From Roseihalotalea indica (lineage in GTDB: Bacteria; Bacteroidota; Bacteroidia; Cytophagales; Cyclobacteriaceae), in NCBI RefSeq assembly GCF_022458895.1, contig NZ_JAINFL010000004.1, positions 62,001 to 126,000 of the forward strand: 64,000 bases of DNA. Direction: 5' to 3'. A program made the position numbers and the translations under genes. Below the pieces are notes generated by a model. It saw nothing but the letters and a program-made list of their open reading frames with translations. It ran no database searches and had not been told where the DNA came from. This document shows, piece after piece, positions 20,275 to 28,010 of this stretch; positions within the stretch are counted from its first letter, which is position 1, and each line of letters opens with the position of its first letter.

Positions 20275-21996
20275 TTAATGTGAATCGCGAGGCACTCTAT
20301 CACCGGAGCCCCCTTGCAGAAAGTCAAAATCAGCTCCCAGATGCGCTTGCTGAACGTGGTCAATATATAGCTGGGCGTAGCCCCGTCCGTAACCCAGGTG
20401 CGTAGCTTCCCAGGCTTTTCGTCGTTCAGCCAGAACTTCATCTGAGACATCCAGGTGTAATTTACGGGCTTCCACATCCAGTTCAATCATATCCCCATCC
20501 TGCACTAAGGCAAGTGTTCCTCCCACGGCTGACTCGGGTGACACATGTAACACTACTGTGCCGTAGGCGGTGCCGCTCATCCGGCCGTCAGAGATGCGTA
20601 CCATATCTTCAACTCCCTTGGCTAGTAATTTCTTGGGCATTCCCATGTTTCCAACTTCGGGCATTCCCGGATAACCTTTGGGGCCTACCTGTTTCAGAAC
20701 CATAATACAGGTTTCGTCTACATCCAGATTCGGATCGTCGATGCGGGCATGATAGTCTTCAATAGTTTCAAATACCACGGCACGGCCGCGATGTTTCATG
20801 AGTGCGGGGGTAGCAGCTGATGGTTTTATTACCGCGCCATTTTCTGCTAGATTGCCTTTTACCACCGCAATGCCTGAGCGTTCTTTGAACGGCTGTTCAA
20901 TAGATGCAATTACATCTCGATTATAGCAGGGAGCAGCATCGCAATTTTCGCCAATAGTTTTTCCATTTACCGTCAGGGCGTCCCAGTGCAAATAATCCTT
21001 TAATTCTTTCAAAAGAGCAGGTAAACCTCCGGCATAATAAAAATCTTCCATCAGGTACTTACCCGAAGGCATTAGGTTGAGTAAAAGTGGAATGTCGTGC
21101 CCCAGACGATCAAAATCAGCTAAATCCAGCTTTACCCCCAGGCGACCAGCCAGGGCCAGCAAATGAATGATGGCATTGGTTGAGCCGCCAATTGCGGCAT
21201 TGGTAACAATGGCGTTCTCAAAAGCTTCACGCGTCAGTATTTTAGACATGCGCAAATCCTCATGAACCATTTCTACAATGCGCCGTCCTGCCATATGCGA
21301 TAAGGTGCGTCGGCGAGCATCTACGGCAGGAATAGCCGCATTCTGAGGAAGTCCCATCCCTAGTGACTCTACCATGCTGGCCATGGTTGATGCGGTACCC
21401 ATCGTCATGCAGTTACCTCGGCTGCGCGACATGCAGCTTTCGGCATAGAAGAACTCTTCCTGGGTCATTTTACCGGCCCGTAGGTCTTCGGAAAATTGCC
21501 AGACTGAGGTGCCTGAGCCAATGTCCTGCCCCCGGTACTTACCATTTAGCATAGGGCCACCGGAGATTACCAGGGTGGGCAAGTCAACGCTGGCAGCTCC
21601 CATCATAGTAGAAGGGGTTGTTTTATCGCACCCGCAAAGCAGTATCACCCCGTCCATCGGGTTGCCCCGGATAGATTCTTCGGCATCCATACTGGCCAGG
21701 TTGCGAAACAGCATGGCGGTTGGTTTGAGCAATGTTTCACCGAGCGACATGATCGGAAACTCAAAGGGGAAGCCGCCTGCTTCGTAGACACCTCGTTTTA
21801 CGTATTCAGCAATCTCCCGAAAGTGAGAATTACAAGGGGTAAATTCCGACCAGGTATTACAAATTCCAATAACGGGGCGTCCATCAAAAGCATGGTCGGG
21901 GAGACCCTGATTCCGCATCCAGCTGCGGTAGATAAAGCCCATTTTGTCGGTTTTTCCAAACCATTCTTGACTGCGTAGTTTTTTTTGATCGGACAT
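20275..21996 (-). CDS. Pentonate dehydratase (IlvD/Edd family; L-arabinonate/D-xylonate type)
   Basis: A 573-residue Fe-S dehydratase. Its start (KLRSQEWFGKTD...MRNQGLP) and its full length resemble bacterial L-arabinonate and D-xylonate dehydratases more than IlvD. The three [2Fe-2S] cysteines known for this subfamily are in place: FTPCNSH, LLCGCDKTTPS and SRGNCMTMGTAS. Mg-binding and active-site blocks NAAIGGSTNAIIHLLALAGR and ISDGRMSGTAYGTVVLHVSP are intact, and the C-terminus ends in RDSH. It removes water from a pentonate to give a 2-keto-3-deoxypentonate. The next two pathway enzymes are encoded divergently at 22864-25320, which supports the pentonate assignment over branched-chain amino acid synthesis. 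Which pentonate is not decided. Confidence 0.88.
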   Translation of the reverse strand: MSDQKKLRSQEWFGKTDKMGFIYRSWMRNQGLPDHAFDGRPVIGICNTWSEFTPCNSHFREIAEYVKRGVYEAGGFPFEFPIMSLGETLLKPTAMLFRNLASMDAEESIRGNPMDGVILLCGCDKTTPSTMMGAASVDLPTLVISGGPMLNGKYRGQDIGSGTSVWQFSEDLRAGKMTQEEFFYAESCMSRSRGNCMTMGTASTMASMVESLGMGLPQNAAIPAVDARRRTLSHMAGRRIVEMVHEDLRMSKILTREAFENAIVTNAAIGGSTNAIIHLLALAGRLGVKLDLADFDRLGHDIPLLLNLMPSGKYLMEDFYYAGGLPALLKELKDYLHWDALTVNGKTIGENCDAAPCYNRDVIASIEQPFKERSGIAVVKGNLAENGAVIKPSAATPALMKHRGRAVVFETIEDYHARIDDPNLDVDETCIMVLKQVGPKGYPGMPEVGNMGMPKKLLAKGVEDMVRISDGRMSGTAYGTVVLHVSPESAVGGTLALVQDGDMIELDVEARKLHLDVSDEVLAERRKAWEATHLGYGRGYAQLYIDHVQQAHLGADFDFLQGGSGDRVPRDSH

Positions 21997-22181
21997 GGTT
22001 GCTGATAAAAGGTTCGTTTCTTACAAAAGGTTGCTAAATATTAAGGGCACAATATGCGGGTTGTTCATTGATTTTACAAATAGATCAGATGAGGGCTGAA
22101 CATATTTATCGGAGATAAAAAGGGTTAGAAAACTTATGGGTTTTTTGGATTTAAGATATATAACCGCGAAGTTGACTTGGT

Positions 22182-22676
22182 TCAGGGGGTTGGTCGCCAG
22201 CGAAAAGATTGCCCGTCTACCGCCCTCATTGTGCAAAGAATGCCCTCCAGATGGTCGTATTCATGCTGCACCAGTTCCGCTACATCACGATCGTCAATAT
22301 TCCAGCTGTGAGGAGTCCAGTTTTCATCAAGGTAGCTTAGGGTGAGCGACTCGTGTCGTTCTATGTGTACTAGAAGGTTGGGGAAGCTCATACAATCATC
22401 CCACAGGGTAAACCGTGCCTCGCTTAAATCGGTGAGTTGAGGGTTGATAATCACGCGGGGCTGATCTACATTCAGGTAAAAAAGCCTTTTCATAATGCCC
22501 AATTGCGGTGCGGCAATCCCTCGCCCAAATAGATACCGGCCACGAATCTCTTCCATCACATTATGCAAATCATTCACCCAAGCCTGAATATTTGGCCGGT
22601 CTTCCTCCGTAACCGGATCACAAACCTCATAAAGTCGCGAATCGCCGAGCAAGAGTAGGTCTTCCAAATGTTTCAT
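22182..22676 (-). CDS. Peptide deformylase family protein
   Basis: A 164-residue homologue of peptide deformylase, which removes the formyl group from new proteins. The three motifs are recognisable: GRGIAAPQLG (residues 51-60, Gln58), WDDCMSFP (Cys95, metal ligand; the usual EGCLS is changed to DDCMS) and QHEYDHLEG (His138, Glu139, His142). All catalytic and metal residues remain, so it may be active, but the altered Cys motif marks it as a divergent paralogue, not obviously the housekeeping enzyme. It lies between the pentonate dehydratase (same strand, 185 bp downstream) and the divergent pathway genes. Confidence 0.8.
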   Translation of the reverse strand: MKHLEDLLLLGDSRLYEVCDPVTEEDRPNIQAWVNDLHNVMEEIRGRYLFGRGIAAPQLGIMKRLFYLNVDQPRVIINPQLTDLSEARFTLWDDCMSFPNLLVHIERHESLTLSYLDENWTPHSWNIDDRDVAELVQHEYDHLEGILCTMRAVDGQSFRWRPTP

Positions 22677-22801
22677 AGATATATGAATGAAAGAATGAAT
22701 GTGTGAACAAGTGAATGAGAGAATGTTTTAATGAATATATAGTATGCGCAAATGGGAACTCAATTAAATATAATGCGTAAACCCCAATCCCCAAACCTTT
22801 T

Positions 22802-22832
22802 TTTGCAATCGAGCCGAAGGAGTTTACATTTG
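22802..22832 (+). promoter_or_regulatory. Bacteroidota-type promoter (TTTG-N19-TAnnTTTG)
   Basis: TTTG at 22802-22805, exactly 19 bp, then TACATTTG at 22825-22832: a full match to the Bacteroidota housekeeping promoter. The ATG at 22864 lies 31 bp downstream. This is the best promoter match I found in the window. Confidence 0.75.
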
Positions 22833-22863
22833 TAAAGAACACAATCCGCTAATCTATTTCACC

Positions 22864-23700
22864 ATGAAACTATACAACACCCGCACCGGAGTGCTGCTTT
22901 ATCATCAGGAGCAATATTATTTTAACAACAAGCTTAACTGGGATCAATTGATCAATCAGGATGGTCTGTATCAGGCTATTGAGCAACAGTATTCCCTTTG
23001 GGACGAAGTGGAGGATGGCGCCATCCATCTACATCATGACCTGTTGCCGCCTATCGGAAACCAGGAAGTTTGGGCCTCTGGAGTAACCTACTACCGAAGT
23101 CGTGATGCCCGTATGGAAGAGTCCAAAGCAGCGGGCGGGGGTAGCTTCTACGACAGGGTATATGAGGCGGACCGGCCCGAATTATTCTTTAAAGCTACGG
23201 CGTACCGCACCGTTGGGCATGGAGACACGGTTCGTATTCGTCAGGATTCTTCCTGGGATGTGCCCGAACCCGAACTGACATTATTCATTTCTTCAACCGG
23301 TAATATTCAGGGATATACAATCGGTAATGATATGAGCTCCCGAAGCATTGAGGGTGAAAATCCACTGTATCTTCCTCAAGCAAAAAGTTACCGGGGCAGC
23401 TGTGCCATTGGCCCTTGTTTATATGTTACTCCTGAGCAACTCCCGGGAGATTCCCAGATACACCTTACCATTCGCCGGGATGATGATGTAGTATTCCGTG
23501 GAGAAACGGAAGTGAGCCAGATCAAACGAAAGTTCACCGATCTGGTTAGTTATTTATACCGCGAGATGGATTTCCCATACGGAAGCTTTCTGATGACGGG
23601 CACCGGTATTATCCCGGGCAACGATTTTACCTTACAATCAGGTGATGTTATTCATATTACTATTGAACCGATTGGCACATTAACCAATACGGTAGAATAA
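22864..23700 (+). CDS. 2-keto-3-deoxypentonate dehydratase (FAH family)
   Basis: A 278-residue fumarylacetoacetate-hydrolase-fold protein. The metal-binding signature [10 protein letters not shown] lies near residues 132-142, and the FAH core is clear ([49 protein letters not shown]). The N-terminal half matches the 2-keto-3-deoxy-D-arabinonate dehydratase group rather than fumarylacetoacetase or acylpyruvases. The expected reaction is dehydration of 2-keto-3-deoxypentonate to 2,5-dioxopentanoate. The product is the substrate of the next gene, 30 bp downstream, and the substrate is made by the divergent dehydratase. The gene follows a strong promoter. Confidence 0.85.
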   Translation: MKLYNTRTGVLLYHQEQYYFNNKLNWDQLINQDGLYQAIEQQYSLWDEVEDGAIHLHHDLLPPIGNQEVWASGVTYYRSRDARMEESKAAGGGSFYDRVYEADRPELFFKATAYRTVGHGDTVRIRQDSSWDVPEPELTLFISSTGNIQGYTIGNDMSSRSIEGENPLYLPQAKSYRGSCAIGPCLYVTPEQLPGDSQIHLTIRRDDDVVFRGETEVSQIKRKFTDLVSYLYREMDFPYGSFLMTGTGIIPGNDFTLQSGDVIHITIEPIGTLTNTVE

Positions 23701-23730
23701 ATTTTTTAATTTTTTACTTTAAATAATACT

Positions 23731-25320
23731 ATGCAAATTACTGGAGATCAGATTATTGCTCAAAAATATATTAACGCATCAACGAAAACTTTTTACGCTA
23801 CTAATCCTGCTACTGGCGAGCAGTTACCCACTGCCTTTTATGAGGCCAGTGCCGATGAAATTGACTCAGCCGTAACGCAGGCCGAAGAAGCATTTGTGGT
23901 ATACCGGAAAAAGTCTGATCAGGAGCGAGCAGACTTTCTGGATCGGATCGGGGAAGAAATCATGAATCTGGGAGACGCCCTGATCGAGCGGTGTATGCAG
24001 GAAAGTGGACTGCCTCAGGGGCGGTTGCAAGGTGAGAGAGGTCGTACCGTCAATCAACTTAAACTTTTTGCCGAACTTCTGCGCGATGGTTCCTGGGTTG
24101 ATGCCCGCATTGATACTGCCATGCCCGACCGCCAGCCCCTTCCTAAACCGGATATTCGGCAGATGCAGATTGCTTTGGGGCCCGTTGGAGTATTTGGTGC
24201 CAGTAATTTTCCGCTGGCGTTTTCAGTAGCCGGTGGTGATACTGCATCAGCATTAGCTGCTGGCTGTACCGTCGTGGTTAAAGGTCATCCTGCCCATCCG
24301 GGTACTTCCGAAATGGTAGGCCGGGCTATCACTAAAGCAGTGGAAGCCTCTGGTATGCCAAAAGGAACCTTCTCACTAGTACAAGGCCAATCAGTAGAAG
24401 TTGGTATGGGTATCGTGCAACATCCTTTGATAAAAGCGGTGGGCTTTACCGGGTCATTCCGAGGTGGAAAAGCCTTATTTGATGCCGCTAATCAACGGAA
24501 GGAGCCTATTCCGGTGTATGCCGAAATGGGCAGCATTAATCCGGTGTTTGTGTTGCCGGGCGCATTGAAGGAACGCGGAACGCAATTGGCCGAGGGCTGG
24601 GTTGGTTCGCTAACCTTAGGGGCTGGGCAGTTCTGCACCAATCCAGGCGTACTGGTTTCGCTTGAGTCAGAAGAGTCATCCAGCTTTCTGAAAATCGCCG
24701 GACAACAACTGGCGGAAGTAACCACCGGCGCGATGCTAACCGATCGGATTGGAGATGCTTATACTCAGGGAGCTAAGAAATTTGGAGGAATAACAGGAGT
24801 AACCACAGTTTCTAAAAGCAAAAAATCAGAAGCTACCACCTCGCACGAAGGTTATATCTTCAGCACCAGTGCTCAGAATTTCCTGGAACATTCGGAACTG
24901 ACGGAAGAGGTATTCGGACCAAGCAGCTTGCACGTTTCGGCTAATTCTCACGAAGAACTGCTTAGCATTGCCAATAACCTGGAAGGACATTTAACCGCAA
25001 CGTTGCATGCGACCGAAGAAGACGTGAAAGAATACGCTGACCTCATTGCCGTACTTGAGCGGAAAGTCGGACGTTTGCTGATCAACGGATTTCCTACCGG
25101 GGTAGAGGTTTGTCATTCAATGACCCACGGCGGACCTTATCCGGCCACGACTGCCCCCCAGACTACTTCTGTAGGTACATTAGCCATAAAGCGGTTCACG
25201 CGGCCGGTCAGCTATCAGAATTTTCCCCAATTTGCCTTGCCCGATGCATTGAAAAATAACAATCCATTGCATATTTTTAGATTATTAAATGGTAAACTTA
25301 CCGAAAGTGCCATAGAATGA
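23731..25320 (+). CDS. 2,5-dioxovalerate (2-oxoglutarate semialdehyde) dehydrogenase
   Basis: A 529-residue NADP-type aldehyde dehydrogenase that should oxidise 2,5-dioxopentanoate to 2-oxoglutarate. Catalytic Cys302 lies in AGQFCTNPG and general-base Glu265 in VYAEMGSINPVF; FGASNFPLAFSVAGGDTASA and VKAVGFTGSF-like segments (IKAVGFTGSFRGGKALF) form the cofactor site. The sequence style matches the KGSADH group used in pentonate, glucarate and hydroxyproline degradation. It is the third enzyme of the module and co-transcribed with the FAH-family dehydratase. Confidence 0.9.
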   Translation: MQITGDQIIAQKYINASTKTFYATNPATGEQLPTAFYEASADEIDSAVTQAEEAFVVYRKKSDQERADFLDRIGEEIMNLGDALIERCMQESGLPQGRLQGERGRTVNQLKLFAELLRDGSWVDARIDTAMPDRQPLPKPDIRQMQIALGPVGVFGASNFPLAFSVAGGDTASALAAGCTVVVKGHPAHPGTSEMVGRAITKAVEASGMPKGTFSLVQGQSVEVGMGIVQHPLIKAVGFTGSFRGGKALFDAANQRKEPIPVYAEMGSINPVFVLPGALKERGTQLAEGWVGSLTLGAGQFCTNPGVLVSLESEESSSFLKIAGQQLAEVTTGAMLTDRIGDAYTQGAKKFGGITGVTTVSKSKKSEATTSHEGYIFSTSAQNFLEHSELTEEVFGPSSLHVSANSHEELLSIANNLEGHLTATLHATEEDVKEYADLIAVLERKVGRLLINGFPTGVEVCHSMTHGGPYPATTAPQTTSVGTLAIKRFTRPVSYQNFPQFALPDALKNNNPLHIFRLLNGKLTESAIE

Positions 25321-25336
25321 TCTAAATTAATAACGC

Positions 25337-26614
25337 TTGGTAAAATATTGTGCTGCTTCTTTTATCATTATCTTAATAGGTTTAGTTCCTGACCTTTGGG
25401 CTCAGGAATTGCCTATTTATGATAATAACGCCAACCGGATAGACATTTACCATTTCCAGAAATACCTGGATAATAATGAGCGTGAGCAGGAGCAAAACAG
25501 TCTTGGCTCACTACCTACGGCCGTCTTCCGGTATCAGAGTGATACGCTGAATACCCGAACACTGAATCGAGCAAACTTTGATTCAGAACTGGTACCGGAA
25601 GAAAACCTGGTGGTCACTTTGCCTGACCTTTCTCTGGCGGTAGACACACTGATGGTTATGGTGGCGGTCCCGATTCCTAATCAGGGTGCTTACCGGGTCA
25701 ATGTGATGGTGGTGGAGAACCGAGGTTCCCAATTAGTGTATCACTTTGACCGGAATCTCAATTATTCATTTCTGGATGAGATAGGGAGCCATGTATTTAA
25801 CCCTAAGAAGCCAGTGCAAGCTCTGCAGATTCAGGGCGAGAGGGATGCCGAACCACTAACGTATTATGTGTATGATTTTGCGTTAATGCCTGAATTTCTG
25901 GCCCGCTATGGAATAAAAGTAGGAGAGGTGTCTTACATAAATGACTTCTACTATCCGATGTTGAACCGCTATGGGCGTTTGTCTCTTCAAGTTCGAGCCA
26001 ATTTTGGAAAAGGCGATCATCAGATATCGTACAGTACCCCGGCTTTATCACGAGAAATATCCGCATCGCTGGATGCAATCACACAATGGGGGATAAGTCT
26101 GAGCTATGCTCTATACAATATCAATGTTGGCGGGTTTATCATGACGGAAGGAAACCAGATTGGCAAAACGGAACGCTATAATTACGAAGGAGGAGTACGC
26201 ACTATTGACTATGGTTTTGGTGACTGGCCTCGTCGCCGTATGGTATACGGCTTGGAAGTGGCTTATGATCTTCGGGTCTATAAAATTATCTATGTCACTC
26301 CGCTCTATCGCTACGGCACCTACCGTTTTACCAAAGACAGCCCGTTTTCCCGGCAAATAGGTTCCGGGCTGAGTCAAACGCTAACGTATAACGAGATTTT
26401 TCAAAACCGCCGACTACAATCAATCGGTATGCAGGTGAAGTTTCCCTTAGGAGAAAAGGCGCTTTTGCTGGTAGAGGGAAGTTGGTTAAGAAATCGTTAT
26501 CAACTTCATTCTGATTTTATTCAGGAGGAAGTTCAGTCAGGGTCGTTAACGTCCGATTATCACGCACTTACCTTCGGAGTCGGTGTTCAATGGTTGTTGC
26601 TTAGTCAACAGTAA
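25337..26614 (+). CDS. Exported protein of unknown function, probable outer-membrane barrel C-terminus
   Basis: A 425-residue protein I do not recognise. The start must be TTG (25337): an in-frame stop lies just upstream and no ATG precedes the signal peptide (SFIIILIGLVPDLWAQ). Residues 25-200 look like soluble beta-rich domains; from about 215 on, alternating strands such as RLSLQVRANFG, GISLSYALYNINVGGFIM and TFGVGVQWLLL suggest a barrel inserted in the outer membrane. It begins 16 bp after the dehydrogenase and so may be in its operon, which would allow a role in envelope passage of sugars, but this is inference. Confidence 0.65.
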   Translation: MVKYCAASFIIILIGLVPDLWAQELPIYDNNANRIDIYHFQKYLDNNEREQEQNSLGSLPTAVFRYQSDTLNTRTLNRANFDSELVPEENLVVTLPDLSLAVDTLMVMVAVPIPNQGAYRVNVMVVENRGSQLVYHFDRNLNYSFLDEIGSHVFNPKKPVQALQIQGERDAEPLTYYVYDFALMPEFLARYGIKVGEVSYINDFYYPMLNRYGRLSLQVRANFGKGDHQISYSTPALSREISASLDAITQWGISLSYALYNINVGGFIMTEGNQIGKTERYNYEGGVRTIDYGFGDWPRRRMVYGLEVAYDLRVYKIIYVTPLYRYGTYRFTKDSPFSRQIGSGLSQTLTYNEIFQNRRLQSIGMQVKFPLGEKALLLVEGSWLRNRYQLHSDFIQEEVQSGSLTSDYHALTFGVGVQWLLLSQQ

Positions 26615-26671
26615 TGTATTGTTAATTCCGCTAAAACGTCGTATCTTAAATATTTACCTAACCTTGTTGCG

Positions 26672-27925
26672 ATGAAGCGAGTATTGTTGTTGCTCTTCTT
26701 TTGCCCTCTCCTGACTTTTGCCAATCAGCTTTATATTCCAATGGACGCTTCACAGGCCAATCACCTGAAAGCCTACGGCCTTACCTACTGGATTCTACAA
26801 AAGCAAATACCGGTAGACTGGCTCCTGAATTACCAGGGCGGATCTTTTTTGTGTGAATACCGGCAGGAAATAGAAAATGAGGCGATTGTCCGCGGAGTGA
26901 CTTATCAGGTTATTTCAGATGCTGATGCGGATAATATGCTCAGCGTGATTGCCAGTCCGTCGTCTAACCAGGACCTGATGCGGCTGGAGCAGTATCCTCG
27001 GATTGCGGTATACACTCCGCGTTCGGAAAGTCCCTGGGATGATGCGGTAGTGCTAGCGCTGGATTATGCCGAGATTCCCTACGAGACCCTGTATGATGAA
27101 GAAGTTCTATTAGGTGAGCTAAGCAAATACGACTGGTTGCACCTGCATCACGAGGATTTTACCGGCCAATACGGAAAATTTCATATGGCATTTCACATGC
27201 ACCCCTGGTACCAGGCTCAGCGGCAGGAGTGTGAGGATATCGCGTCAAAGTTTGGTTATCAGAAGGTCTCTCAGCTAAAGCTGAAAGTTGCTCAGGAAAT
27301 CCAGGAGTTTGTTTTGAAGGGAGGCTATATGTTTGCGATGTGCTCGGCCACTGATACTTATGATATTGCCTTGGCCGCTGCCGGAACCGATATGGCTGCT
27401 GCTGTGTACGATGGTGACGGGGTTGATCGGGCAGCCAATGAAAAACTGGATTTTTCATCAACCTTTGCTTTCACCCAGTTTACCGTAGTAACCAACCCCT
27501 GGGAAGTAGAATTCTCATCCATTGATATTGATCTGAGCACCCGCCCGGTGGCCCGCGAGCAGGATTATTTCTCATTGTTTGAGTTCTCCGCCAAGTGGGA
27601 TCCTATTCCGACCATGCTCACGCAGAACCATGAAAAAACTATTAAAGGGTTTCTGGGAGCAACTACCTCGTTTCGGAAGCAGTACATCCGGCCAAACGTG
27701 ATCATTCTGGGAGAAAACCGGGATGCCCATGAAGCAAAATACATTCATGGAGAATTTGGTAAAGGATTTTGGACATTCTACGGGGGGCATGATCCGGAAG
27801 ATTACCAGCATAATATTGGTGAACAACCTACGGATTTAAGTCTGCATCCCAACTCCCCTGGGTATCGCCTTATCCTGAACAATATTTTATTTCCCGCTGC
27901 CAAGAAGAAAAAACAGAAAACCTGA
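26672..27925 (+). CDS. Exported conserved Bacteroidota protein (often mislabelled asparagine synthetase B)
   Basis: A 417-residue protein with a signal peptide (MKRVLLLLFFCPLLTFA). From memory, close relatives in Bacteroidota carry the automatic label asparagine synthetase B, but I see neither the N-terminal Cys2 amidotransferase nor the PP-loop ATP site of AsnB, so that label looks wrong. Visible features: YIPMDASQANHLKAYGLTYW near the N-terminus, a His-rich segment (WLHLHHEDFTGQYGKFHMAF), GGYMFAMCSATDTYDIALAA with a Cys in a possible nucleophile turn, and HGEFGKGFWTFYGGHDPED near the end. The last two resemble class I glutamine-amidotransferase-like or ThuA-like folds. Function unknown. Confidence 0.7.
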   Translation: MKRVLLLLFFCPLLTFANQLYIPMDASQANHLKAYGLTYWILQKQIPVDWLLNYQGGSFLCEYRQEIENEAIVRGVTYQVISDADADNMLSVIASPSSNQDLMRLEQYPRIAVYTPRSESPWDDAVVLALDYAEIPYETLYDEEVLLGELSKYDWLHLHHEDFTGQYGKFHMAFHMHPWYQAQRQECEDIASKFGYQKVSQLKLKVAQEIQEFVLKGGYMFAMCSATDTYDIALAAAGTDMAAAVYDGDGVDRAANEKLDFSSTFAFTQFTVVTNPWEVEFSSIDIDLSTRPVAREQDYFSLFEFSAKWDPIPTMLTQNHEKTIKGFLGATTSFRKQYIRPNVIILGENRDAHEAKYIHGEFGKGFWTFYGGHDPEDYQHNIGEQPTDLSLHPNSPGYRLILNNILFPAAKKKKQKT

Positions 27926-28010
27926 TTTTTGGTTGAAGGTTCTAAAGCGTTAATGTTACTTTGGATATTCCTGTACGGCAGGAGTTTTACCCTTCACTAA
28001 ACCACAATTC

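Noticed and set aside
20247..20486. 79-codon minus-strand frame overlapping the pentonate dehydratase 3' end
   Set aside because: Out-of-frame shadow of a strongly supported gene.
22021..22236. Minus-strand frame between the dehydratase and the deformylase-like gene
   Set aside because: Overlaps the deformylase-like C-terminus in another frame and has no recognisable features.
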